Assembly (NCBI GenBank): GCA_049608225.1
Contig: JBMYXI010000007.1
Span: 1 to 64,000 of the forward strand
DNA: 64,000 bases
Direction: 5' to 3'
Origin: Parashewanella sp049608225
GTDB taxonomy: Bacteria > Pseudomonadota > Gammaproteobacteria > Enterobacterales > Shewanellaceae
This document shows, one piece after another, positions 52,938-61,629 of this stretch (position 1 is the first letter of the stretch; each line of letters starts with the position of its first letter). Position numbers and translations under genes: made by a program. The notes below the pieces were generated by a model. That model saw only the letters and a list, made by a program, of their open reading frames with translations, was not told where the DNA came from and searched no databases.

Positions 52938-53798
52938 TTATTTTCCTTTCCATTTATTGAGTGAAGAATGTGCTTTTAGGTTGAGTTCGTGTTGCTGTGA
53001 CCAAGAGGAGAGTTGCAAGAACTTTTTTGAAATATTGAAATTGAATGTATTGAAAGGTGCCAATTTATATTGGTCTAATGGCTTAAGTTTAGGTAGTTTG
53101 CTGTTTAATAGTTTATCCCAAGTAAACTTGCTTGTTCTGATTCCATATAATTTCAGCGCATCAAGCATATCATTTAAAATTCGTATATCTTGAATTGAAC
53201 ACACATTGTTATCCAATGTGGTTAGTTCAACTAATCTATCTGCAATAAATTGCCATTCAATTGCAGCAACCCCAAGCAATAACTCATACTTAGATTTTTT
53301 GATAATGTCTTGTCTAACTGTAGAAGACGTTATCTTACTTGTTTGACCGAGTGCGAGGAAATACAGTGCTTTTTTTGTATTTTCATTGCATTCAATGTAA
53401 CCATTAATTTCAGTACGCCATTGCTGTTCATTTTGATAGCCGCCAGCGGGAGGTTTAACTTCTATCAATATATCAGCATGAGTGAATTTGAGGATTAAAT
53501 CAGGTTCAACAAATTTTCGATTTTCGTCTTGTAATGAAAAGTGAGGCCAATAATCAATAGATATAAAATCGCCGAGTTCCGTTAAGCCTTGTATCGCATT
53601 TCTGAACAAGGTTTCTGGGGACGAAAAAAAGGATGTTAAAATTTGCTTTTGTAAATTAATAGAGAGATAGGCAAATCGTTCAAAAAAAGTAGAAGTTAAT
53701 AAATCTTCTCTTGTTTTGAATAAGTTAGACCAACTCACAGGTTGATTATCTTCACCGTTTATACGTCCAGATTTTCCGTGAAGAATAGCTTTTAACAT
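52938..53798 (-). CDS. PD-(D/E)XK nuclease-like protein
   Basis: 286-aa protein with a plausible PD-(D/E)XK active site: E98-P99-D100, then I112-E113-V114-K115 on the next strand, and a Gln in YQNEQQW. The upstream motif TREDLLTSTFFERFAYL (about residues 29-45) could supply the first acidic residue. Around these lie predicted alpha-beta-beta-beta-alpha core elements (about 30-160); residues 160-286 are helical. No DNA-binding domain or helicase is fused. AAGGAAATC precedes the ATG. It is the middle gene of the operon, 43 bp after the KAP NTPase. Nuclease action is predicted from motif only. Confidence 0.75.
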   Translation of the reverse strand: MLKAILHGKSGRINGEDNQPVSWSNLFKTREDLLTSTFFERFAYLSINLQKQILTSFFSSPETLFRNAIQGLTELGDFISIDYWPHFSLQDENRKFVEPDLILKFTHADILIEVKPPAGGYQNEQQWRTEINGYIECNENTKKALYFLALGQTSKITSSTVRQDIIKKSKYELLLGVAAIEWQFIADRLVELTTLDNNVCSIQDIRILNDMLDALKLYGIRTSKFTWDKLLNSKLPKLKPLDQYKLAPFNTFNFNISKKFLQLSSWSQQHELNLKAHSSLNKWKGK

Positions 53799-53841
53799 TT
53801 ATGATTTCCTTAGTTTTAGCTTGTTGATATCACGCTATCTT

Positions 53842-56250
53842 TTAGTTTCTAATAGAGGTGCTTTCAAGGTACCTGATTGACTCATCAAATAGCTTTTCTA
53901 ACCAATAACTGTTATCAACGCGGGTTGGAAATAATTGATTCATGCCTTGCATTGCTGTGCTTTTATCAAACGATTTCAATTGCTCTATAACCCTAACAAG
54001 AACACCTTGATTAATGTGTTCATTCCAAAGAATATGTTTTAAATGGCCATGATAGGTCCCATAAGCACTGCTTAACAATATTGCTATTGATAAAGAGCTA
54101 TCTATTTTTAGCAGTTGTTGTACTAAGGTGTTATTGACTTGCTTTAGAACTTCAGCATCATTAGAAATAATATCAGTTATAACAAGGAAGGTATCCATCT
54201 GAAATAAAGGTAAAATAGTTTCAAAATCTTTATCAGTGAATCTGTCGGATTTAAAGTATTCATGGAAGATTGAATTTGCTTTTTCATATTTAAGATATCT
54301 ACCTAACCTATCAAGCAAAGCAAATGAATCTTCGTTGCTTGGTGCTGATATTAAAACCTTAAGCAGTTCAAATACCATTACCTGTGAGTTTATTTGTTTT
54401 GTTAATATGCTTATACCGAAATCGTTCATTGCTTTGAAATAATGTGCTTTCAAAGTTTCATTTGAAAGTGCTTCAGCGAGTGTTTTCAACGCTTTTTTAT
54501 CGCCATTTGCAATTTTTATTAAAAGTTCGAATACATTAACTAGGCTACAGTTATCAGGAGATCTGAATCCTCTTAATAGCATATTCAAGCGATCGGTATT
54601 AACCAGAGCTAAACACTCTTTATTGTTACCAGTTAAGGCCTTTTTGATTCCAATCGGTGTATTCTTATTTTCTTTTGTGTTTTTCATCGCCAGCAGATGA
54701 GCTACTTTATTCAAGAATTGAAAATGGATTAAGGTTTCTGCAATGATATATTGTTCATTTGGTGATGAATCTTGAAAATAAGTAAGATAAAGACTGTCTA
54801 AGGTGAGGTTTTCTGTTGGAACCCTTCCTGATAACAATTCGATCATAAAATCAAGTAACTTAGGGTATGTTCGCTTGAGCGCCTGCATGACCATTAAATC
54901 CCAAAGTTGCACTTCGCCCAATAATTTATCTTGTGACCAAAGTTTTTCAATCTCCAAGCGAAATTGTGTCCAGTCTCTATAAGATGGAATTAATAAATTT
55001 ATCAGTTGTGAGCTGTTACTGGGTTTATAGAGCACCATCGTATGCTGTAGGTACGACTCTGGAAGTTGCGCTTTAGCCGTTAAATTCTCAACAAGATCGT
55101 TTAACTTATTCAAAATATTGGGTTGAAGAACATCAACTCTAGTTGGGCAAACTCTTCGGATGGTATTTGAAAAGGTTGGTGTATTCTCGGCAGCAAAGAG
55201 ATAAGAAATGTTTTTTTGCTGTTTGAACCTTTCGAGCATTCCAGCCAAAACATTCAAGCTTTTATCAGCAGTAATATTTCGGTCTAAGTCCTGAATACTG
55301 ATAATGAGATGCAGGTTTTTAACGTGTAAAATATCATCAATTTTCTGGAACAATTGTTCTGGTGAGTTTTGTTCTTTCAGGAACGAAGCTAATATTTTTG
55401 TTCCTTTTCCGCCTTCAGCCATAGCGATAAGATAAGATTGAGGGAGTCCTTTTTGATCTGACATATCAACATATTGAGCTAAAGTAGAAACAACATTTTG
55501 CAACACGAATTCTATAATTGAATCCGTTTCAACGCCCCATAAGTCTAAATTACAAAAAACATATTTTCTTTTTGTTGAACATTTGCCCTTGTCGAGTTTG
55601 TTGTACAGCACTTTGATAACACTACTTTTCCCCACTCCAAATGCACCACAGATGGCAATTTGCTGATTTGAGTTTGATGAGAAGAGTTGGGTTAATTCGT
55701 CTACGACATATTGTTGGTTCGTATCTAGTATATCGTAACAGGTAAGAGGTAAGTGAGTGTTTCCAGCTTGAGCTTGTTTGTTGCGTATAAAGTGATCTTG
55801 AATGTATTTAAACGCTTTCAGATAAGAATGATAAGTAGGCGTTAAAGCTAAACCAAAAATAAAACTCCAATACTGTACGATCAATTCAGCTGGCAAAGGC
55901 AGCTTACCCCAACTGAGCATAAATAGACCTAGAATCATTGCAAACGTCAGCGGAGGAAATTTAAAACTGGGCATAAATGGACGTTTGGCATTGTAAATGA
56001 GAAGGGAGGATTGAATGCGTGTAATACCGAGGCCAATTAAAATAAAAATAACGTCTTGAATACTGAAAAAACTATCACTATTTAAGCTCAAAACTGATTG
56101 GTTAATAATGTTAATGAAGCTGGCATAAAAAAATGTCCAAGTCGTTAACCCTTCACTCAAAATCTCAATGTGGCTTAACCCGTGCAAAATGACGGCTGAA
56201 ATTAGGGCGTACAAAAAAATATCGAAATAGCGTTTGAGAGTTCCGTTCAT
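53842..56250 (-). CDS. KAP-family membrane-anchored P-loop NTPase
   Basis: 802 aa. Residues 1-150 contain four or five TM helices (about 8-26, 63-80, 98-115, 122-140). The KAP-type NTPase follows: Walker A GAFGVGKSS at 202-210, Walker B LIISIQDLDR at 315-324 and the sensor strand SYLFAAEN at 349-356. Residues 430-802 are helical repeats, probably a sensing or scaffold part. KAP NTPases are STAND-related ATPases; some, such as phage-exclusion protein PifA, act in antiviral defence. First gene of the three-gene operon. The TM block precedes Walker A instead of interrupting the NTPase as in many KAP proteins. Confidence 0.85.
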   Translation of the reverse strand: MNGTLKRYFDIFLYALISAVILHGLSHIEILSEGLTTWTFFYASFINIINQSVLSLNSDSFFSIQDVIFILIGLGITRIQSSLLIYNAKRPFMPSFKFPPLTFAMILGLFMLSWGKLPLPAELIVQYWSFIFGLALTPTYHSYLKAFKYIQDHFIRNKQAQAGNTHLPLTCYDILDTNQQYVVDELTQLFSSNSNQQIAICGAFGVGKSSVIKVLYNKLDKGKCSTKRKYVFCNLDLWGVETDSIIEFVLQNVVSTLAQYVDMSDQKGLPQSYLIAMAEGGKGTKILASFLKEQNSPEQLFQKIDDILHVKNLHLIISIQDLDRNITADKSLNVLAGMLERFKQQKNISYLFAAENTPTFSNTIRRVCPTRVDVLQPNILNKLNDLVENLTAKAQLPESYLQHTMVLYKPSNSSQLINLLIPSYRDWTQFRLEIEKLWSQDKLLGEVQLWDLMVMQALKRTYPKLLDFMIELLSGRVPTENLTLDSLYLTYFQDSSPNEQYIIAETLIHFQFLNKVAHLLAMKNTKENKNTPIGIKKALTGNNKECLALVNTDRLNMLLRGFRSPDNCSLVNVFELLIKIANGDKKALKTLAEALSNETLKAHYFKAMNDFGISILTKQINSQVMVFELLKVLISAPSNEDSFALLDRLGRYLKYEKANSIFHEYFKSDRFTDKDFETILPLFQMDTFLVITDIISNDAEVLKQVNNTLVQQLLKIDSSLSIAILLSSAYGTYHGHLKHILWNEHINQGVLVRVIEQLKSFDKSTAMQGMNQLFPTRVDNSYWLEKLFDESIRYLESTSIRN

Positions 56251-56301
56251 GTTTAAACCAATACGTTCTTTTATAAATCAGTCGGCAAAATGAAAGGCAG
56301 C

Positions 56302-56322
56302 ACTATACCATCATATAATGGT
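56302..56322 (-). promoter_or_regulatory. Predicted -10 and palindrome upstream of the KAP gene
   Basis: On the minus strand TATAGT (56302-56307) lies 52 bp before the KAP ATG. Directly upstream is the palindrome ACCAT-CATATA-ATGGT (56307-56322), which would sit in the promoter spacer, the position of a repressor site. No regulator gene is in the operon. The -35 is not clear. Confidence 0.4.
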
Positions 56323-56378
56323 TTAACTTTGATTTAACTAATGAAAATACTTAACAGTGTTGTAGTAATGCACACTGT

Positions 56379-56525
56379 TCATCGCTTTACGCTTGTAATT
56401 ATGTATTCCAAGGCCTGAGCAGTATTTTTAGTTATCTGTGAGGCAGGCCACTTTGTTTCCATTCGATATGCGACCATCCCTGACCATGCAATCCACAAAA
56501 AACCATTGCAAGAAATTCTCACCAT
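56379..56525 (-). CDS. Possible 48-aa peptide after bufC
   Basis: An ATG starts one base after the bufC stop and opens 48 codons. One hydrophobic stretch with aromatic residues (ISCNGFLWIAWSGMVAY) could be a short membrane helix. No homologue recognised. The position immediately after bufC is where DoxX-like or other small bufferin-operon genes can occur, so it may be a small gene or a degenerate remnant of one. No ribosome binding site independent of bufC translation. Confidence 0.3.
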   Translation of the reverse strand: MVRISCNGFLWIAWSGMVAYRMETKWPASQITKNTAQALEYIITSVKR

Positions 56526-56526
56526 T

Positions 56527-57333
56527 CTATGAATGTGATAAACCTTGGATGATGCCAACTTCAAACCACCGCTGTAAAGACATTAACACCATGGATGGTG
56601 CTTGGTTTTCATCAAAATAATTAAGCATCAGTTCACATTGATTTGCGAAACTTTGGCCTTTTAAAAAACCTGAGATAAGTTCGAATTGGTATGGAGCAAG
56701 TGAGGTAAATTCAGTCAGTCTTGTTTGGCCGCGCCATAATAGCCAGTATCTATTTTCATTATACTCGGGAGCGGGTGGTATTTGCTCAGCTTTTAATGCT
56801 TGCCAGATTTCGACCGCATTTGAATGGCAACAAAATAATTGGGTGCTTGGGTGAAAGCGTAATCGACATTCTGGCCATTTATCTGGGGCTAAGCATTGTA
56901 GGGTACTAAATTCAATTCGAGTAGAATCTTGGGCATCAAAAGCGGCTAATAGTCGTCTTTCAAATTTGGCAATGTCGGAGATTTCACTATGAAGACTGAA
57001 AGGTTCATTAATCGCCAAAAATTCGGGCAGTGAGTCGCAATATTGCCTTAATGAGCGAAAGGCCGATGGGTGGTGGTTGATATAGCCAAATGCCATGGTT
57101 TCGAATAAGTCATCGCCCAGATACTTTGCCAAGATTTCATGATCGGTTTCTATGGTTGATTTTAGTCGAGCAAAATAGCCATTGGCGTAAATATCGAGTC
57201 TATCTTTAATGGATACTTCACCTTGCTGAACCACTGCCGCAAAAAATGGGTGTTGCTCGGCATCCAATTCTGTTTGATTTGCAGCCAAAATATAGCTGAA
57301 AAATTGATGTTGAAGTTCGAAGAGTTGGCTCAT
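56527..57333 (-). CDS. bufC: BufC, DUF2063 bufferin maturation partner
   Basis: 268-aa protein with the N-terminal DUF2063 domain (about residues 5-100, with LDIYANGYFARLKSTIETDHEILAKYLGDDLFETMA and YINHHPS) and a C-terminal domain (about 150-255). BufC serves as RiPP-recognition partner of the MNIO enzyme BufB, presenting the precursor peptide. Start overlaps the bufB stop by 4 bp (ATGA). Conserved order bufA-bufB-bufC supports the call. Confidence 0.9.
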   Translation of the reverse strand: MSQLFELQHQFFSYILAANQTELDAEQHPFFAAVVQQGEVSIKDRLDIYANGYFARLKSTIETDHEILAKYLGDDLFETMAFGYINHHPSAFRSLRQYCDSLPEFLAINEPFSLHSEISDIAKFERRLLAAFDAQDSTRIEFSTLQCLAPDKWPECRLRFHPSTQLFCCHSNAVEIWQALKAEQIPPAPEYNENRYWLLWRGQTRLTEFTSLAPYQFELISGFLKGQSFANQCELMLNYFDENQAPSMVLMSLQRWFEVGIIQGLSHS

Positions 57334-58211
57334 GCGGCCTCTAATAGTCGTGAATAGATACTTCGTGCTTGCTCAAGCTCTAATATCAAATCGCTAAGAG
57401 CAGGGATGTTGTCATCTCGTTCAATCATGGTACTGATAAAGCCAAATTGTTTCAGTGCTTGTTGGTAGAGGTGCCACACAGGCTCGACAATATCATGGTC
57501 GTGAGTATCAATAACATAAGTACCAAAATCGCTGTGTCCAGCTAGGTGAAGTTGTTGGATGCGATTGGGGTTTACATGTGAAAGGTAACTGATCGGATCA
57601 AAACCATGATTACGACTACTGACATAAATGTTATTGATGTCGCACAACAACAAGCAATCAGCTTCTTCTGCTAACAGAGAGATAAACTCCCATTCGGTCA
57701 TGGTTGAATGTTGATAGGAAAGATAACTGGATACGTTCTCGATTAAAATTCGCTGTCCGAGAAAGTCTTGAACTTGAGCAATGCGCTCGCTGACGTGGCG
57801 AATCGTTTCTTCCGTATACGGCAAAGGCAGTAAATCGTGACTGTTGTAGCCGTGTATTGATGTCCAACAAAGGTGATCGGATATCCATTTCGGTTTGATT
57901 TCATTCGAAAGTGTTTTTACTGCGGTTAAGTAATCCATATCCAAAGGATCACTACTACCTATGGACATGGAAACGCCATGCATCACTAATGGGTACTGTT
58001 CTGCGATAGCATGTAAGTAGTATTTGGGTTTACCGCCGTCCACCATAAAGTTTTCGGTGAGAATTTCGAACCAATCGACATTGGGCTTATTGGATAATAC
58101 CGCTTCAAAGTGCTCTGTTCGTAACCCTAAACCGAAGCCTAAGGGATCTTGAGTGAGTGCATTGTGCATAGGACTGTATGTTTCAATTGAAAAGGTTGAA
58201 TTAGTATTCAT
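57330..58211 (-). CDS. bufB: BufB, DUF692 MNIO-family peptide-modifying oxidase
   Basis: 293-aa TIM-barrel multinuclear non-heme iron oxidase. Such enzymes convert cysteines of precursor peptides to thiooxazole-type or related groups. Iron ligand motifs are visible: MHGVSMSIG, WISDHLCW, ILIENVSSY, LLCDINNIYVS, HLAGH and DTHDHDI. Length matches the family (about 280-295). It lies 23 bp after bufA and is coupled to bufC; its substrate is therefore the bufA product. Confidence 0.93.
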   Translation of the reverse strand: MNTNSTFSIETYSPMHNALTQDPLGFGLGLRTEHFEAVLSNKPNVDWFEILTENFMVDGGKPKYYLHAIAEQYPLVMHGVSMSIGSSDPLDMDYLTAVKTLSNEIKPKWISDHLCWTSIHGYNSHDLLPLPYTEETIRHVSERIAQVQDFLGQRILIENVSSYLSYQHSTMTEWEFISLLAEEADCLLLCDINNIYVSSRNHGFDPISYLSHVNPNRIQQLHLAGHSDFGTYVIDTHDHDIVEPVWHLYQQALKQFGFISTMIERDDNIPALSDLILELEQARSIYSRLLEAA

Positions 58212-58233
58212 CTAAATCAACCTTAAGTGAGCG

Positions 58234-58692
58234 TTAGCTATTGATATCTCCACCAATATCTTTACATGATTTGGCAGGCATTTTGATAAACCCTGTGCCT
58301 TTACAGCTGGCATGTCCACCACAGGCATTATTAGCTGTTTTACAGTCGTTGTGTCCTTTACATTGGTTAACACCAAAGCATTTTACAAGATCGGCTTTCG
58401 CTATTTTTCCGGAATAGTTATCTTGCAGTTTTCCGCCAGCATCTTTACAGCTTTTTGATGGCATAGCGACAAACCCTGTGCCACCGCATTGCGCTTGACC
58501 CTTACAGGAGTTATCTGCCGTTTTGCAATCATTGTGACCTTTACACACATTAACGCCATAACAATGAACCAGATCGGTACTGGAGGAGGTGGATGCAGTT
58601 GAACCTGTATTCATGGCAGAACATGAACTTAGACCTGCCATTGCGACAGCTAATGCGGCTCCGGTAAGTGCGGTTTGAGTCTTTTTATTCAT
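58234..58692 (-). CDS. bufA: BufA-type bufferin precursor with duplicated cysteine core
   Basis: 152-aa exported cysteine-rich precursor of the DUF2282/BufA2 kind, copper-binding RiPPs that protect against excess copper. An N-terminal signal sequence (about 1-24) ends GLSSC, which also reads as a lipobox. Two homologous modules follow, about residues 42-89 and 103-150, each with six cysteines in the pattern C-x5-C-x5-C-x6-C-x5-C-x12-C and the wording CKGHNDCKTA and KSCKD-GG. Typical members have one module. Start at ATG 58692 with AAGGA 7 nt upstream; ATG 58695 is adjacent. Confidence 0.9.
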   Translation of the reverse strand: MNKKTQTALTGAALAVAMAGLSSCSAMNTGSTASTSSSTDLVHCYGVNVCKGHNDCKTADNSCKGQAQCGGTGFVAMPSKSCKDAGGKLQDNYSGKIAKADLVKCFGVNQCKGHNDCKTANNACGGHASCKGTGFIKMPAKSCKDIGGDINS

Positions 58693-58695
58693 CAT

Positions 58696-59129
58696 TCATT
58701 CCTTAATTGTTTGGAAAGAAACAACATGAACGTTAACCATAGTCACCGATTAACATAGAGATAATTTGAACATTGCCTTTGAGGGTTCCCTTGCCGTAAC
58801 GCTTTGCCGTAGTTAGCACTATAGCTAGGTTGCAGCGCTTTGAACCTTACTTGCAAATGCCCCTAGATAACTTTGTTTAATCAGTGAGAATGGTATTACA
58901 GCCTCGCTAACTGACATGCAAATGTATGTCCTATTATCAAGGTTGCAGACGCTAGCCTAGCGGTGTTTTTAGTAATTTCATAGTCAATGAAATTGGTTAT
59001 TTTTTATTAACATTAAAAGCATTGGTTAATCAGCTGGATAGCGAATAAAAAAAACGAATATAATGCATTGTTAAGTTAAAAGGCTCAAAGAAGCCATGAG
59101 TAGCTATTTGTAGCAAAGGGATTAATTAA
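58696..59129. other. Divergent intergenic region bufA / hotdog gene
   Basis: 434 bp with no credible gene. A consensus TATAAT (59059-59064) lies 65 bp before the hotdog-protein ATG, with a poor -35. On the minus strand TATAGT near 58815 could serve bufA. I looked for an ECF-sigma (GTAACC/CGTC-like) site as known for some buf operons and did not see a convincing one. Confidence 0.45.
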
Positions 59130-59567
59130 ATGAGCATTTGGTTTAGAAATGTAACACTAGAAGATTGCGAACAGTTAGATAAAGGGTTGCATCAAAAAGG
59201 CACATTAATGCAGACCTTAGGCATCAAAATTACCGAAATAGGTGATGACTATTTAGTGGGAACTATGCCTACTAATGCGAGTGTTCATAATCCGATTGGT
59301 ATCGTCCATGGTGGTGCAAACGTTGCCCTTGCTGAAACCGTTGCCAGTTATGCCGCTAACTTTGTGGTTGATTTTGAAAACTACTTTTGTGTTGGCCAAG
59401 AAATTAATGCCAATCATTTACGTGCCTCTCGCAAAGGTTTGCTTACAGCGGTAGCAAAGCCGGTACACATAGGTAAACGCAGCTCTGTTTGGGAAGTGAG
59501 TATAACAAATAGCGGCAATGAGCTGGTTTGTGTCTCCAGAATGACTGCCGCTGTGGTTAAACGCTAG
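59130..59567 (+). CDS. PaaI-family hotdog thioesterase
   Basis: 145-aa acyl-CoA thioesterase of the PaaI/YdiI type. The hotdog helix carries NPIGIVHGGANVALAETVASYAAN, with the HGG signature and the catalytic Glu; the C-terminal strand RSSVWEVSITNSGNELVCVSRMT is typical. The substrate acyl group is unknown. Convergent with the next gene; the two stop codons share a palindromic CTAG. Confidence 0.9.
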   Translation: MSIWFRNVTLEDCEQLDKGLHQKGTLMQTLGIKITEIGDDYLVGTMPTNASVHNPIGIVHGGANVALAETVASYAANFVVDFENYFCVGQEINANHLRASRKGLLTAVAKPVHIGKRSSVWEVSITNSGNELVCVSRMTAAVVKR

Positions 59568-60085
59568 TTGAATTGGAGCGCGTATCGGTTAAGGGTAAAA
59601 CCATCCTCTTGATATTGCGATTGATACTCGAACCCCAACTTTTCAAGCACCTTGTTTGAGCCGATGTTTTCCACCACTGCATCGGCGAGAACAACATCAA
59701 ATGCAAGATGCTTTTTGGCGTATTCAATACAAGCAAGGCCAGCCTCTGTTGCTAACCCTTTCCCCCAATACTCAGGTAAAAACCGATAGCCCATATCAAT
59801 TGCTTGTACACTGGGATGAGTCTCAAACTTAAAGCCGCAAAACCCGATCACTTTTCCTGTTGCTTTGCACTGGGTTGCCCATCTGGCATAGCCATATTTC
59901 TTGTATTCTGTGAGCCATACATTCTTGATCACTTGTTCGGCTTCTGCGCGATTGGTGACCATCCCTGCATCACCGGTATAACGGGTTACTTCTGCATTTG
60001 TGTTGAAATTAAATACATCGTCAATGTCACCTAAGTTAAATTCACGGATAATTAATCTTGGGGTTTCGGTAATTATTTTTGTCAT
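59564..60085 (-). CDS. GNAT acetyltransferase (RimJ/RimL type)
   Basis: 173-aa protein with ETPRLIIREFNLGDIDDVFNF, AIDMGYRFLPEYWGKGLATEAGLACIEYA (acetyl-CoA loop) and NIGSNKVLEKLGFEYQ. Substrate unknown. Divergent from the MocR-type regulator at 60187, separated by 101 bp that hold a palindrome and direct repeats, so it is the likely regulated gene. Confidence 0.9.
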   Translation of the reverse strand: MTKIITETPRLIIREFNLGDIDDVFNFNTNAEVTRYTGDAGMVTNRAEAEQVIKNVWLTEYKKYGYARWATQCKATGKVIGFCGFKFETHPSVQAIDMGYRFLPEYWGKGLATEAGLACIEYAKKHLAFDVVLADAVVENIGSNKVLEKLGFEYQSQYQEDGFTLNRYALQFN

Positions 60086-60142
60086 TGTTTTTCCTTAATA
60101 TTCCGATTTTTACGTACTTTACCTTGCTTGATAAAATCGAAA

Positions 60143-60178
60143 CAGATACAGTTTATCTGAAATAAAACCAGTACAGAT
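60143..60178. promoter_or_regulatory. Putative operator of the MocR-type regulator
   Basis: CAGATA-CAGTT-TATCTG (60143-60159) is a perfect 6-bp inverted repeat; in addition ACAGAT recurs as a direct repeat at 60142 and 60173, 31 bp or three helical turns apart. MocR regulators often bind direct repeats in such divergent gaps. Assignment is inference. Confidence 0.4.
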
Positions 60179-60186
60179 GGAATGGG

Positions 60187-61629
60187 ATGGCAAGCTATAA
60201 ATATAAACAAATCGTTGATGATATTATCTGGTCAATTGAAACTAAGTTGTTTACCCATAAGTTGCCATCGATTCGACGTTTAGCTAAAACAAAAGGTGTC
60301 TCAATCTCGACTGTGCTGCAAGCTTTATCAGAACTAGAGCGAATGGGCTGGATTTACCCAGAACCTAAACGTGGCTACTTTGTGCGAGTGAGTCCAAAAG
60401 TAACAGCACCATCCAATTATGGTAAAAAAATTAATCGCATTAATACGGCAAAAAACTTAGCGCAATCGGTTCAATATTCTTTTAATGAGCCACACATCAT
60501 TCCATTATCTTGTACAGCACCAAGCACGGTCATTGATAATGAATCCATCATTAATCGATACCATAAAAAAGTGTTGGCGGCTCGACCTTATAAATTATTA
60601 ATGGATGAGCCTGTGGAAGGCTTACCAGAACTGCGGCAGCAATTATCGAAACATTTATTGGAAGATCAGCAGAGAGTGACACCTGAGCAACTATTGATAA
60701 CGAAAGGTCGTCAGCAAGGTTTATTTATCGCGCTTTCGGCTTCAAATTCGATAAGTGGCACTATTGCCGTTGAGTCACCAGTTTCATTTTTTTATCAAGC
60801 ATTTTTAACTCAGCTTGGGTTGAATGTTGTCGAAATTCCAATTCAAGCTGACTATCAGCAAGAATTGACGCTATTGACTCAAGCTTATGAATCATCTCCG
60901 TTTGACTGTTATTTAGTAAACCCAAATTTTGCGGATCCAACAGGGCGATTACTGACTATTGAGAATAAAAAGGCGCTGCTGAAGTGGGCAGAGCAAAGGC
61001 AGATCACCATCATTGAATATGATAGGGGGGAATTGAGTTTTGACCAAAATCGACCGCCATCATTGGCTGCCGTTGCGCTAGACATGATCAAGCTAAGCGA
61101 GCTCAATGGTGACAAGATCAAACTTATCAGCAATGCGGATTTTTTTGATACGGTTTCGCCCGCACTGCACCTTGGCTATTTGATTTGTCTAAATACTTAC
61201 CAAGATTGTTTGTTTTGCAAACAAGTGATCGCGGAAGAAGCTGATATTAGCTTACAACATATTGTTAACGGTTTGATGCGAGATGGTGTGTACCGTAAGC
61301 AAGTCAAAAAATTGAGATATGAAAGCAAAAGTAATTACATGAGAGCGTTACGAATACTTGAGCCATTACATGATTACGGTGTTGAAATGACGCAGCCCAA
61401 CGGCGGTCCATGTATTTGGATTAAATTGCCGAGTGGTTTATCTAGCGTTGAGTTATGGCAAGATTTGATAGCTAAAAAAGTGGCGATAGCGCCCGGTACA
61501 ATGTTTTCGTTTGATGATGCGTTGGAGAGCTTTCTAAGAGTAACCTTTGCCTTGCCTTGGAATGAAAAAATAGCCCATGCATTTGAACTACTGAGGGATG
61601 AAATTATTGTTAAGATTAATAATGTTTAA
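60187..61629 (+). CDS. MocR-type GntR regulator with degenerate aminotransferase domain
   Basis: 480 aa. N-terminal GntR winged helix (about 1-70, LPSIRRLAKTKGVSISTVLQALSELERMGWI), a linker, and a fold-type-I aminotransferase domain (about 100-475). Normally a lysine binds PLP in the S-F-S-K-T-L-x-P motif; here the matching stretch is ADFFDTVSPALHLGY, placing Asp321 where Lys belongs, and the usual N-P-T-G asparagine is Asp250 (FADPTG). The substrate Arg of the LRxG motif is His. The domain therefore probably does not bind PLP covalently. Divergent from a GNAT gene. Confidence 0.88.
   Translation: MASYKYKQIVDDIIWSIETKLFTHKLPSIRRLAKTKGVSISTVLQALSELERMGWIYPEPKRGYFVRVSPKVTAPSNYGKKINRINTAKNLAQSVQYSFNEPHIIPLSCTAPSTVIDNESIINRYHKKVLAARPYKLLMDEPVEGLPELRQQLSKHLLEDQQRVTPEQLLITKGRQQGLFIALSASNSISGTIAVESPVSFFYQAFLTQLGLNVVEIPIQADYQQELTLLTQAYESSPFDCYLVNPNFADPTGRLLTIENKKALLKWAEQRQITIIEYDRGELSFDQNRPPSLAAVALDMIKLSELNGDKIKLISNADFFDTVSPALHLGYLICLNTYQDCLFCKQVIAEEADISLQHIVNGLMRDGVYRKQVKKLRYESKSNYMRALRILEPLHDYGVEMTQPNGGPCIWIKLPSGLSSVELWQDLIAKKVAIAPGTMFSFDDALESFLRVTFALPWNEKIAHAFELLRDEIIVKINNV

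Noticed and set aside
52264..56250. Attachment-site direct repeats bounding the KAP operon
   Set aside because: Compared both edges (52100-52260 and 56250-56400) by eye and found no matching repeat, integrase or tRNA.
59130..60085. Convergent genes sharing CTAG as both stop codons taken as a special signal
   Set aside because: CTAG gives TAG on both strands by chance in compact genomes; noted only in the gene entries.
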